64,000 bases of DNA, from positions 434,001 to 498,000 of the forward strand of contig NZ_AP024895.1 of NCBI RefSeq assembly GCF_024347055.1, read 5' to 3'. This DNA comes from Vibrio porteresiae DSM 19223 (GTDB taxonomy: Bacteria > Pseudomonadota > Gammaproteobacteria > Enterobacterales > Vibrionaceae). Shown piece after piece: positions 7,904-16,584 of the stretch. Position 1 is the stretch's first letter. The number at the start of each line of letters is the position of its first letter. The notes under the pieces are model-generated. The model worked only from the letters and a program-made list of their open reading frames with translations. It did no database searches and was not told the origin of the DNA. A program made the translations under genes and the position numbers.

Positions 7904-8665
7904 ATGATCTCAAAGCAGAGAGCGGTGTCTCGTCTGATTGCTCAAGCTGGGCAGATGTTGTTAGCTCACGGTGCGGAAAGCACCCTCGTAGGGGATATTA
8001 TGCGTCGCATGGGCTTTGCCTGCGGAATGCGCGAGGTAGAAGTTTCCCTGTCTGCCAGTTCTTTGGTTGTGACCACGGTTTATAACGATCACTGCATTAC
8101 CACCACCCGTAGCTGCCCTGATAAAGGGCTTAATATGCGAGTTGTGACTCAAGTGCAGAGGATCTGCATTATGATGGAGCGTAATTTGCTCGATCATACA
8201 ATGGCTCAGCATAAGCTCGATACGATCAGCCCAAAACGTTATAACCGTTGGATCGTGATCCTGATGATCGGTTTGTCTTGTGCTTCATTTAGCCGTTTAG
8301 CGGGGGGGGATTGGGCTGTCTTTGGCATGACGTTCCTTGCTTCTGCTATTGGTATGGCGGCTCGTCAGGAGATGGCTTCTCGTCATTTCAATCCACTCCT
8401 TAACTTTGCTACTACGGCGTTTGTAACGTCTCTTATCTCTACTCAAGCGATTAATTATCATATCGGTAACACGCCTACGCTGGTGATGGCATCTTCTGTA
8501 TTGATGCTGGTGCCGGGCTTTCCTCTGATTAATGCCGTCGCGGATATGCTCAAAGGCTATGTGAATATGGGGATCGCTCGGTTTACTTTTGCCAGCCTAC
8601 TTACTTTGTCTATCTGTCTTGGCATCATTGCCGCTATGCGTATTACTGGAATTTGGGGGTGGTGA
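7904..8665 (+). CDS. yjjP: YjjP-type subunit of a ThrE-family exporter (DUF1212)
   Basis: 253 residues, like E. coli YjjP. The soluble N-terminal half contains HGAESTLVGDIMRRMGFACG and the membrane half has about five hydrophobic segments (RWIVILMIGLSCASF, VFGMTFLASAIGMAA, VMASSVLMLVPGFP, FASLLTLSICLGIIAAM). I start at the ATG at 7904 because AGGAAAGGA precedes it; a frame extension to 7871 lacks such a site. Together with YjjB it forms a split ThrE-like transporter, reported in E. coli to export succinate. Its stop overlaps the yjjB start in TGATG, so translation is coupled. Confidence 0.87.
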   Translation: MISKQRAVSRLIAQAGQMLLAHGAESTLVGDIMRRMGFACGMREVEVSLSASSLVVTTVYNDHCITTTRSCPDKGLNMRVVTQVQRICIMMERNLLDHTMAQHKLDTISPKRYNRWIVILMIGLSCASFSRLAGGDWAVFGMTFLASAIGMAARQEMASRHFNPLLNFATTAFVTSLISTQAINYHIGNTPTLVMASSVLMLVPGFPLINAVADMLKGYVNMGIARFTFASLLTLSICLGIIAAMRITGIWGW

Positions 8666-9132
8666 TGGAGCAGTTTTTACTTGGTTTAGCAAACGACATG
8701 TTTTTTGCCTCGATTCCTGCTGTCGGGTTTGCTCTCGTGTTTAATGTTCCGGTACATGCTTTACGCTTTTGTGCCATTCTTGGGGCAGTGGGGCATGGCT
8801 CGCGGTTTGTGATGATGCATTTTGGTGTGCCAATTGAGTGGGCCACCTTTTTTGCAGCTTCCATTGTGAGTTTCATTGGGGTGTATTGGTCGAAGAAGTT
8901 TTTGGCTCACCCGAAGGTTTTTACGGTTGCGGGTATTATTCCTATGGTTCCAGGGGTATTTGCTTATAAGGCGATGATTGCGATGGTGCAGATAAATCAC
9001 GACGGTTTTTCTTTGCATTTGATGCAAGTGCTCACGGAGAATTTCCTCAAAGCGATGTTTATTATTGCTGGCTTAGCGATTGGTCTTGCCGTCCCTGGCC
9101 TGTTATTCTATCGCCGTAAACCGATTATTTAG
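8665..9132 (+). CDS. yjjB: YjjB-type subunit of a ThrE-family exporter (DUF3815)
   Basis: 155 residues with about four or five membrane segments. It matches the E. coli YjjB pattern: FASIPAVGFALVFNVPVHALRFCAILGAVGH near the N terminus and AGIIPMVPGVFAYKAMIAM in the centre (the PMVPG motif of ThrE proteins). The ATG at 8665 shares its A with the yjjP stop and has GGGGGTGG upstream. GTG at 8662 or TTG at 8653 are possible alternatives. It supplies the second half of the YjjPB exporter; the substrate in Vibrio is not shown by the sequence. Confidence 0.87.
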   Translation: MEQFLLGLANDMFFASIPAVGFALVFNVPVHALRFCAILGAVGHGSRFVMMHFGVPIEWATFFAASIVSFIGVYWSKKFLAHPKVFTVAGIIPMVPGVFAYKAMIAMVQINHDGFSLHLMQVLTENFLKAMFIIAGLAIGLAVPGLLFYRRKPII

Positions 9133-9157
9133 CCACCCAGTAAATCAGAGATAAAGC

Positions 9158-9640
9158 ATGTTAATTAGTATGATTGCCGCGATGGCGAACGATAAAGTGA
9201 TAGGTAAAGACAATCAAATGCCTTGGCATTTGCCAGCGGATTTTGCGTGGTTTAAGCGTTGTACTATGGGTAAGCCCGTCATCATGGGACGAAAAACCTA
9301 TGAGTCGATCGGTCGACCTTTACCTGGTCGTCACAATATTGTGATCAGTCGCGATGCTTCTTTAGTGATTGATGGTGTATCGACCGTGTCATCCATTGAG
9401 CAAGCTTTAGAATTAGTCAAAGATAATGAAGAAGTTATGATTATTGGCGGTGGGTCAATCTATCAAGCATGCCTTGAACTGGCTTCTCGTCTTTATATTA
9501 CTGAAATTAAAGCAGACATCGCTGGTGATACCCGCTTCCCTGATTGGGGAACTGGTTGGAAAGAGATCCATCGCGAAACCTATCAGGCTGATGAGAAGAA
9601 CCAATATGATATGGAATTTGTCATTTTGGATCGTCAATAA
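9158..9640 (+). CDS. folA: Dihydrofolate reductase
   Basis: 160 residues, the bacterial DHFR length. It reduces dihydrofolate to tetrahydrofolate with NADPH. ISMIAAMANDKVIGKDNQMP is the opening strand and Met20-type loop. W23 and the catalytic D28 (MPWHLPADFAWFK) are present, as is the NADPH-binding GRKTYESIGRPLPGR. The ribosome site is weak (AGAG at moderate spacing). It lies 25 bp after yjjB and may be co-transcribed. It ends at a terminator shared with convergent apaH. Confidence 0.97.
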   Translation: MLISMIAAMANDKVIGKDNQMPWHLPADFAWFKRCTMGKPVIMGRKTYESIGRPLPGRHNIVISRDASLVIDGVSTVSSIEQALELVKDNEEVMIIGGGSIYQACLELASRLYITEIKADIAGDTRFPDWGTGWKEIHRETYQADEKNQYDMEFVILDRQ

Positions 9641-9643
9641 AAG

Positions 9644-9669
9644 AAAACCTGGCTCAGCCAGGTTTTTTT
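9644..9669. terminator. Bidirectional terminator between folA and apaH
   Basis: AAAACCTGGC TCA GCCAGGTTTT, a perfect 10-bp stem with T runs on one strand and A runs on the other, between two convergent genes; it touches the apaH stop. Confidence 0.88.
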
Positions 9670-10483
9670 ATGCGATTGCCGTTAACGCGGCTTGAGTATA
9701 GAAAGTTTTCGTTTCCCAACACATCATGGTGAGATCCCCGCCCCACACACAACCCGTATCCAAACCGATTTCGGAATTGCTGCGATAGCCTTCCAATGCA
9801 GCCCAATGCCCAAAGAGGATGGTTTTTTCGATGGGTTTTCTGTTGTTCACGGTAAACCAAGGTATGAGCTCACTCGAGTCCACTTCTGCCGGTGGCAATT
9901 TGCATTGCATGTCCAAGCGTCCATCAAGAAAACAGAACCGCATGCGCGTATAAGCGTTGATGATATAACGGTATCGCTCGATACCTTGTAGCTCCTCATC
10001 CCAGTAATCAGGCGTGTTACAGTACATATTGCGCAGTAGCCATTGCCATTGATCCCCATGGAGAATCGCTTCAACTTCACGTGCTGCGTTACGTGCTGTG
10101 GTGAGATCCCACTGTGGTGAGATACCTGCATGGCACATGAGAAATTCATCATGTTCAGCGAGCAGTGGCTGTTTTCTTAACCATTCCAACAGAATATCTT
10201 TGTCAGGCGCATCGAGAATAGGTTGGGTTTTGTCTTTAGGCTTAGCTTTGTGAATCCCTAAAGAGACTGCCAAGAGATGCAGATCGTGGTTACCCAAAAT
10301 GATGCGAGCGGAGGAGCCTAAAGAGTGAACAAAGCGTAATGTTTCGAGTGATTTTGGACCACGAGCAACCAAATCTCCAGCGAGCCAGAGTAAGTCTTTT
10401 TCTTGATCAAAATTAACGGCTTTTAACAACAACTGTAATTCGTCTAGGCATCCTTGAATGTCACCGACGATATAATTTGCCAT
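9668..10483 (-). CDS. apaH: Diadenosine tetraphosphatase ApaH (symmetrical)
   Basis: 271 residues. A metallophosphatase that splits Ap4A into two ADP. The signature blocks are present: GDIQG (7-11), GDLVARGP (36-43) and GNHD (64-67), followed by the histidine blocks MCHAGI and LFGHWA. Last gene of lptD-surA-pdxA-rsmA-apaG-apaH, 11 bp after apaG. Usual length and no damaged motif. Confidence 0.97.
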   Translation of the reverse strand: MANYIVGDIQGCLDELQLLLKAVNFDQEKDLLWLAGDLVARGPKSLETLRFVHSLGSSARIILGNHDLHLLAVSLGIHKAKPKDKTQPILDAPDKDILLEWLRKQPLLAEHDEFLMCHAGISPQWDLTTARNAAREVEAILHGDQWQWLLRNMYCNTPDYWDEELQGIERYRYIINAYTRMRFCFLDGRLDMQCKLPPAEVDSSELIPWFTVNNRKPIEKTILFGHWAALEGYRSNSEIGLDTGCVWGGDLTMMCWETKTFYTQAALTAIA

Positions 10484-10494
10484 GTCAACTCCAA

Positions 10495-10875
10495 CTAATT
10501 CAAAACATTAGGAACCGCAAGTCGAAACGGTTCTATATCAGTTATAAATTCATCACCATTTTCATCATGCATAAGGTACTGACCTTGCATGACTCCAACG
10601 GGAGTTTCTAAAGCAGTACCACTGCTATAGGTGTATTCATCATTGCCTGCAATGAACGGTTGTTCACCCACTACACCTTCGCCTTCAACGCTCATCTGTT
10701 TGCCATTGGCATCGGTGATGAGCCAACGTCGGCTAATCAGTTGTACCACTTCTTGACTCAGATTTTTGATGGTAATCAGGTAGGCAAACACATAACGATT
10801 TTGCTCAGGGGTTGATTGTTCAGGAATGTACTTAGTGTGAACTTGAATCTTGATACAAGGTTTTGAAACATCCAT
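10495..10875 (-). CDS. apaG: ApaG (CorD) protein
   Basis: 126 residues of an immunoglobulin-like beta-sandwich family. The core reads YVFAYLITIKN, SRRWLITDANG and EGEGVVGEQP, then LETPVGVMQGQY, all typical of ApaG. Function is not settled: it has been linked to cobalt and magnesium resistance and to pyrophosphate binding. It sits in its conserved place between rsmA and apaH, but a hairpin terminator at 10898-10930 separates it from rsmA, so transcription into apaG-apaH is probably reduced or re-initiated. Confidence 0.95.
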   Translation of the reverse strand: MDVSKPCIKIQVHTKYIPEQSTPEQNRYVFAYLITIKNLSQEVVQLISRRWLITDANGKQMSVEGEGVVGEQPFIAGNDEYTYSSGTALETPVGVMQGQYLMHDENGDEFITDIEPFRLAVPNVLN

Positions 10876-10897
10876 ATCGACTCCTTGGCGAGGGCTA

Positions 10898-10930
10898 AAT
10901 AAAAATAGGACGACCTAAGTCGTCCTATTT
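10898..10930 (-). terminator. Terminator between rsmA and apaG
   Basis: A perfect 12-bp stem (AAATAGGACGAC / GTCGTCCTATTT) with a 4-base loop, starting one base beyond the rsmA stop and followed on the minus strand by TTTTTATTT. It divides the operon. Confidence 0.8.
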
Positions 10931-10931
10931 A

Positions 10932-11741
10932 CTATGCTTCGTGGTTGGCATCCAACCAGTTTGCCATTTTGACAAACTGCTCTAGAGTGAGGTTTTCTGG
11001 ACGCATTGTTGGGTTAATCCCAAACTCTTCCAGCTGCTCTGCCTCTAGCAAGCCTTTGTAGCAGTTACGTACGGTTTTGCGGCGTTGGTTAAAGCCTTCA
11101 CGTACTACACGATCCAACCATTTCATATTCGTGGTTGGGTGCGGTAGGGTTTCGTAAGGAACCAAACGCACAACCGCTGAGTCCACTTTTGGTGGCGGAA
11201 CAAAGGCCGTTGGTGGTACTTCTAAAACTGGAACCACTTTACAGAAGTACTGTGCCATAACAGTAAGACGACCATAAGCTTTCGTACCTGGGCCTGCGGC
11301 TAAGCGTTTTACGACCTCTTTTTGCAGCATAAAGTGCATGTCTTGCACATCTTTATGGAATTCAAAAAGATGGAACATCAGTGGTGTAGAAATGTTGTAT
11401 GGCAAGTTACCGAAAATACGGAGTTTATTGCCTTCTTGTACCAACTGAGTAAAGTCGAAGCGCATGGCATCGCCTTCGTGAATCGTTAGCTTTTTAGCCA
11501 GCTCTGGGTGATGACGAAGACGTTCAGCCAGATCGCGGTCCAGCTCAATCACGGTCATTTTGTCAACTTCACGACCAACAGGTTCAGTTAGTGCTCCAAG
11601 ACCTGGACCGATTTCTACCAAATTTTGCCCTGGTAGAGGGTTAATTGCAGAAACAATACCGTCGATAATGTACGGATCGTTTAGAAAGTTTTGACCAAAA
11701 CGCTTACGCGCTTTGTGCCCCATATGGACATCATTTCTCAT
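10932..11741 (-). CDS. rsmA: 16S rRNA dimethyladenosine transferase RsmA (KsgA)
   Basis: 269 residues. It methylates the two adjacent adenines A1518 and A1519 of 16S rRNA late in small-subunit assembly. The N terminus has HKARKRFGQNFL, SAM motif I is VEIGPGLGALTE (from about 42), and the adenine-binding catalytic motif is NLPYNIST. The C-terminal domain carries NQRRKTVRNCYKGLL. Its start is 13 bp from the pdxA stop, in the lptD operon. Confidence 0.97.
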   Translation of the reverse strand: MRNDVHMGHKARKRFGQNFLNDPYIIDGIVSAINPLPGQNLVEIGPGLGALTEPVGREVDKMTVIELDRDLAERLRHHPELAKKLTIHEGDAMRFDFTQLVQEGNKLRIFGNLPYNISTPLMFHLFEFHKDVQDMHFMLQKEVVKRLAAGPGTKAYGRLTVMAQYFCKVVPVLEVPPTAFVPPPKVDSAVVRLVPYETLPHPTTNMKWLDRVVREGFNQRRKTVRNCYKGLLEAEQLEEFGINPTMRPENLTLEQFVKMANWLDANHEA

Positions 11742-11754
11742 AGTTTTCTCGAAA

Positions 11755-12753
11755 TTATTTCGCTTTCTTATCTACTAGCTCGATAGCTTGTGTCAATGCT
11801 GTTTTAAAACTTCCAATATCAGCAAGACCGGTGCCAGCAAGATCGAGTGCTGTACCATGGTCAACGGACGTCCTAATAAAAGGTAAACCTAAAGTGATGT
11901 TTACTGATTGTCCAAACCCTTTGTATTTTAGTACAGGTAACACTTGATCGTGGTACATGCCCAAAACCGCATCGGCGTCTTGTAAATATTTGTCGCTAAA
12001 AATGGTATCAGCTGGCAATGCTCCCACCAGATGATATCCCTTTTCTTGACGTAATCGTTCGAGTGTCGGGTTTATAGTATCGATCTCTTCATGACCCAAA
12101 ACACCATCTTCACCGGCGTGAGGATTCAAACCACAGACGTAAATCGTCGGGCGCTCAATCGCGAATTTTTCGACCAGATCTTTATGGAGAATATCGATAA
12201 TTTTCTCCAAACGTTCACTGGTGACGGCTTTAGACACATAAGCCAATGGAATATGTGTTGTAACCAGTGCCGTTCTTAGTCCTTCTGTTGCCAACATCAT
12301 GACAACTAAAGGTGTTTTAGACAGTTCAGCAAAAAATTCAGTGTGGCCGCTAAATGCGACTCCAGCTCGGTTAATTACCCCTTTGTGCACGGGGCCGGTG
12401 ACAATAGCATCAAATTCATCATTCATACAGCCCAAAGCGGCTCTTTCTAATGTTTTTAATACATATTGTCCGTTGGCTTCATTTAACTGGCCAGCAATTG
12501 CTGGCTCAGAAATAGCGACATGATCAACAACTAAAGTGCCCGCTTTTTGTGGTGTCGCAGGGCTATCTTTTTGATAATCATGTAATTGAACCGAGATGTT
12601 GAGTTGTTGAGCTCGTGTCGCTAGTAACTGCTTATCGGCACAAATGACCAATTGATGCGGCCAATCGTGTTGTGAAAGCGCGAGTACGAGATCTGGGCCA
12701 ATACCTGCAGGTTCACCTGCAGTGACGACCAATTTTCTAACTGTCACTGTCAT
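11755..12753 (-). CDS. pdxA: 4-hydroxythreonine-4-phosphate dehydrogenase PdxA
   Basis: 332 residues. NAD-dependent oxidation step in de novo pyridoxal phosphate synthesis. VTAGEPAGIGPDL opens the protein. The metal-site histidines appear in GHTEFF, GLNPHAGEDG and MYHDQVLP, and the end has the substrate block SVDHGTALDLAGTG. The start is ambiguous: ATG at 12753 overlaps surA by 17 bp, while AAAGG is better spaced for a GTG at 12747. A GTG at 12756 is also open. The overlap implies coupling with surA. Confidence 0.95.
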   Translation of the reverse strand: MTVTVRKLVVTAGEPAGIGPDLVLALSQHDWPHQLVICADKQLLATRAQQLNISVQLHDYQKDSPATPQKAGTLVVDHVAISEPAIAGQLNEANGQYVLKTLERAALGCMNDEFDAIVTGPVHKGVINRAGVAFSGHTEFFAELSKTPLVVMMLATEGLRTALVTTHIPLAYVSKAVTSERLEKIIDILHKDLVEKFAIERPTIYVCGLNPHAGEDGVLGHEEIDTINPTLERLRQEKGYHLVGALPADTIFSDKYLQDADAVLGMYHDQVLPVLKYKGFGQSVNITLGLPFIRTSVDHGTALDLAGTGLADIGSFKTALTQAIELVDKKAK

Positions 12754-14032
12754 CACCTTTTACTACTTCAACGTAGGCGCCAGCACGTAGCTCTTGTAAC
12801 CATGCACTTGCTTCTTCATTGAACTTACGATTAAACAGAATTCGGTAAGCTTTGTTCTTCATCGCTGCATCGGTTTTATCGACTTTACGGCGATCAAGTA
12901 CTTCCACAATATGCCAACCGTGAACCGTTTTGAATGGTTCGCTGATTTGTCCGACAGGCAGCGTTTCGACTTGGTGTTTGAACTCTGGAACATACATGTC
13001 TGGCGTTTGATAACCCAGCTCACCTTTTTGTGCTGCAGAGCCTGGGTCTTGGCTGTACTGTTGTGCCAATTCGCCGAAAGTGGCTTCACCTGATTTGATT
13101 TGGCGAATGAAGTCATTCAACTCTTTTTTCGCGCCATCATCGCTAAGAATGATGCTTGGTTTAATCAAAATATGGCGAGCATTCACTTCAGTCACCGCAA
13201 CCGACTGCAGACCTTTCACATCGGTGATTTTTAGAATATGGATACCAGCGCCGCTAGTGAAAGGACCAATGACATCACCTTTGTGTTGATCCTGAATCTG
13301 ATCAGCAAAAATGGTTGGCATCTCTTCTTTGCGCATCCAGCCCCAGTCACCGCCTTCCAGCGCTTTAGGACCTTTCGATACGCTCATGGCAAGTTGACTG
13401 AAATCTGCGCCATTCTTTAATTGAGCAACGATTTTTTTCGCCTGTTCAGTGACTTGAGCTTTATTTGAATCGTCATAACGAAGTTGGATATGACTGATAT
13501 GGTATTGCACTGTAGCGTTGGTTTCTTTTGCTAGCAGTTTGGCCATGTTATCCACTTCGGCTGGGATAATATTGATACGGCGACGAACTAGGGCATTACG
13601 GGCTTCACTGATTTCCATCTCCTTACGGATCTGTTCACGAAACTCTGCGTAAGTTAACCCTTCTTCTTGAACGGATTTTGTCAGTTGTTCAACGCTTTGC
13701 TTGTTACGTTCAGCAATCTCTTTGATCGCTTCGGTTAGACTTGCATCGTCAATTTTTACGCCGATGCGTTTGGCTTCTTGTTCCTGCAATGTGTCCAGTG
13801 TCAGTTTTTCAATCACTTGCTCACGTAGGGCGGCATTGTCTGGAAGTGCTTGGGCATTTTTATTTGCGTTAGCTTTAATGGTTTTGATCGCGTTATCGAT
13901 ATCACTCTGCAGGATGACGCCATCGTTAACGATGACTGCTACACCATCAAGCTCAACGGGTTTAGCGAAAGCCGTGGAGGTAATCGTCAGCATAGTTGCG
14001 ATACTAATTAAGGCGTGTTTCCACAAATTCAT
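12737..14032 (-). CDS. surA: Periplasmic chaperone/peptidyl-prolyl isomerase SurA
   Basis: 431 residues. A signal peptide ends TSTAFA-KP at about residue 23. The N-terminal chaperone region (VAVIVNDGVILQSDID...) is followed by two parvulin domains, roughly 175-275 and 285-385, marked by HISHIQLRY...GGDWGWM and ARHILIKPS...GELGY....HGWHIVEV. SurA escorts outer-membrane beta-barrel proteins, including the product of the neighbouring lptD, across the periplasm. 47 bp after lptD and overlapping pdxA. Confidence 0.97.
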   Translation of the reverse strand: MNLWKHALISIATMLTITSTAFAKPVELDGVAVIVNDGVILQSDIDNAIKTIKANANKNAQALPDNAALREQVIEKLTLDTLQEQEAKRIGVKIDDASLTEAIKEIAERNKQSVEQLTKSVQEEGLTYAEFREQIRKEMEISEARNALVRRRINIIPAEVDNMAKLLAKETNATVQYHISHIQLRYDDSNKAQVTEQAKKIVAQLKNGADFSQLAMSVSKGPKALEGGDWGWMRKEEMPTIFADQIQDQHKGDVIGPFTSGAGIHILKITDVKGLQSVAVTEVNARHILIKPSIILSDDGAKKELNDFIRQIKSGEATFGELAQQYSQDPGSAAQKGELGYQTPDMYVPEFKHQVETLPVGQISEPFKTVHGWHIVEVLDRRKVDKTDAAMKNKAYRILFNRKFNEEASAWLQELRAGAYVEVVKGDDSDS

Positions 14033-14079
14033 TTCAGATCCTATTGAAATTAGAGGGCTGAAAACTCAGCCCTAAGTGA

Positions 14080-16431
14080 TTAGTTATTTAGGAAAAATGG
14101 TCGGCCATAGCCTAATGAGCTACTGCTAGAGATGAGATCTTTACCCATATTGGTACCTAAACCAGTGATACCGAAGCTGATGCCAAAGTTGTTCTCATAA
14201 ACAGGCGTTGCATCTGGGTAGTTATACAAGGTGCTATTCCAGTGATCTAGCTCTCTGCTGTAAGTAAATCCTAGGTACCAACAGTCCGATGTATAACGTA
14301 GACCAGCGATCCACTCTAAAGGTTCATCTATCGTTAGATCATAGAAATATTGACCAGTCGCATACCATTTAGGCGAAATTTGATAGGCACCCAGTAGACC
14401 CGCTTGGGATACACCGTCAGTGGTGTAGTTGCGGTAGTTGTCTTTGGTAATAAAGCTGGCTTGTTCTTGGATGTAATCTAAGCTCACGTAGCGGTAGTTA
14501 GCTTGCACGTAACCTTTATCGAAACGATATTCCAGAGTGCTATTGCCTGTCTGAACACTGTCTTTATTGGTATCGTATTGGATACCACCGTGATAGAACA
14601 GGTAATCATCGTAGTTAAAGTCAGTCTCTACTGCCCAAGCGGAGAAATCTGAGCTGCTCTCATCTTCGTCGACGTCTTCTGGTGTTGATGCCGAATGGAA
14701 GTAGAAAATTTGGCCGAAGGATACGTTGAAACGCTCTTTATATTGATCATCAAAGAAACGAGTGGTGGCACCGTAGCTCAATTGGTTCGCAGAGGCGATA
14801 TAGTCGATACTGCTGTAACGATGTGAGCGGAACAGACCGTAATAGTCAGTTTGTAGCAGAGTAGTATCGTAGTATGAGTAGATCTCTTTCTGGTCTACTT
14901 TAGGAATGTACAGATACTGTATCTGAGGTTCTAGAGTTTGGGTGTATTCACCAAACACTTTATCATTACTTTCAAGAGTAATGCCTGCATGGGTGCGAAA
15001 CTCAGGAACGACGCGCGAGGTACTCTCTTTTAGGTCATAACCATCGGCTTTAATGTCGGTTAAATCAACACCATTGAGATCTTGTTGATAATAGGTGCCG
15101 AGCACGCTAGCTTCTGTCGTCCAAGTTCCCCAAGTATTGCCAAGTGGAATGCTTAGCCCTGGTTCAATATGGACACGAGTAGCGGATGGCTTGTTATCTG
15201 AGTCATTCTCAAAACGCGCAATATGACTTTTTAGGTCAAAGTCCAGATAAGGCATCAACTCGGGTGCGTAGTAGTTGTACGATAGCTCAGGCAATAGTTT
15301 ATAAGGCAAATCACTAGAGCTTTCGGTCAACAACTGGAAGTTACGGACTAAGAGAGAAGCATCCCAGTTTTGGGTACGATACTGAGCTTCGCCTTCTTGC
15401 ATTAATTGACCGTCTTCACGGTTACCCACACTAGAACTTAAGTCAGAGAAGTAATCTATATCACTGACTTTGGAGTAATCAATGGTGAACTTCCAGTTCT
15501 TGTCGTAAATACCGTTGTGCTCATATTGGAAACCCCAACGAGCACCGTCCTCTTCATACTGGTTATCTTGAGGCAAGTATTCAGAAGTAATCTGACCTTC
15601 GCCTAAATCTGAAAGATAACGGAATTTACTGTTGAGTTGAGTGCCACGTTTTTGCATGTAATGCAATGTGGTCTCTAAGTCATAGTTAGGTGCTAAGTTC
15701 CAGTAGAAAGGAACCTCAAGCTCCATACCATCTTTTGAGCCATAGGAAACACTAGGGTAAAGGAAACCTGTTTTACGCGTATCACCGATTGGCACAGTCA
15801 GCAGCGGCAAATACATGACCGGAACGTTCTGAATTTCAAAGCGAGGATTGTAGAAGGTAGCCTCTTCTTCGTCTTGGTCAATGTCGATACTGGATGCGAC
15901 GAAACGCCAAGAACTATCTCCCTCAGGACAGGAGGTAATCGAACCATCTTCGATTTGATAAACTGCCTTGCCTGTACGAGAAATATAGACCGCATGACCA
16001 CGACCAGGCTGGCATAAGAATTGGTAATCCGTGTTTTCTAAGGTCATTTGATCAGAGTTAAGGTTATTAGTCGCCTTATCTGATCGGGTTTTGACTTGAC
16101 CATCATTAAACTGAACATCGCCTTCAGCAACTACGACATTCTCTTTCTGGTGTAATGTGACGTTATTGGCTTTAATGCGCTTGGTGCCTTGCGTCACCAC
16201 CACGTTACCCGAATACGTAGCCTTATCACCATTAATTGCTTCTAGCTTATCTGCCTCTACATTGATAGGCTGTTCCTGCGCGTTTTTCTGTTCAGATTGA
16301 GGTACGACGCATTGTTCGATGCTGCTTATCTCTGTTGAACGAGTCACTTTGCTGTCTTCAGCTTGAGTTTGAGGCGCGAATAGAGCCGCACTAATGGAAG
16401 CGGCTAAAAACGTGCGGGGAAAACGTAACAT
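14080..16431 (-). CDS. lptD: LPS-assembly outer-membrane protein LptD
   Basis: 783 residues. It inserts lipopolysaccharide into the outer leaflet together with LptE. A signal peptide ends at about residue 24 (QTQA-ED). The OstA/LptA-like beta-jellyroll (about 53-170) reads INVEADKLEAINGDKATYSGNVVV. The rest is the C-terminal beta-barrel. Cysteines are at 41, 140, 168 and 717. E. coli uses C31, C173 and the adjacent pair C724-C725 for its two disulfides. Here the C-terminal pair is reduced to one, SDCW, so the disulfide pattern must differ. First gene of the operon, divergent from djlA. Confidence 0.96.
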   Translation of the reverse strand: MLRFPRTFLAASISAALFAPQTQAEDSKVTRSTEISSIEQCVVPQSEQKNAQEQPINVEADKLEAINGDKATYSGNVVVTQGTKRIKANNVTLHQKENVVVAEGDVQFNDGQVKTRSDKATNNLNSDQMTLENTDYQFLCQPGRGHAVYISRTGKAVYQIEDGSITSCPEGDSSWRFVASSIDIDQDEEEATFYNPRFEIQNVPVMYLPLLTVPIGDTRKTGFLYPSVSYGSKDGMELEVPFYWNLAPNYDLETTLHYMQKRGTQLNSKFRYLSDLGEGQITSEYLPQDNQYEEDGARWGFQYEHNGIYDKNWKFTIDYSKVSDIDYFSDLSSSVGNREDGQLMQEGEAQYRTQNWDASLLVRNFQLLTESSSDLPYKLLPELSYNYYAPELMPYLDFDLKSHIARFENDSDNKPSATRVHIEPGLSIPLGNTWGTWTTEASVLGTYYQQDLNGVDLTDIKADGYDLKESTSRVVPEFRTHAGITLESNDKVFGEYTQTLEPQIQYLYIPKVDQKEIYSYYDTTLLQTDYYGLFRSHRYSSIDYIASANQLSYGATTRFFDDQYKERFNVSFGQIFYFHSASTPEDVDEDESSSDFSAWAVETDFNYDDYLFYHGGIQYDTNKDSVQTGNSTLEYRFDKGYVQANYRYVSLDYIQEQASFITKDNYRNYTTDGVSQAGLLGAYQISPKWYATGQYFYDLTIDEPLEWIAGLRYTSDCWYLGFTYSRELDHWNSTLYNYPDATPVYENNFGISFGITGLGTNMGKDLISSSSSLGYGRPFFLNN

Positions 16432-16584
16432 TGAGTTGTTCTATCCTGTTGAGCTTAAATGATTCCTGAAATCGGGAGCGAAAACCAAAACTTAAATATA
16501 ACAGTTCATATCATAAAGGAATTTGCAGCTTCCGACACTATCAGACTGCTTTGCAACTTAAAAATTCACACATGAGAGCACATA

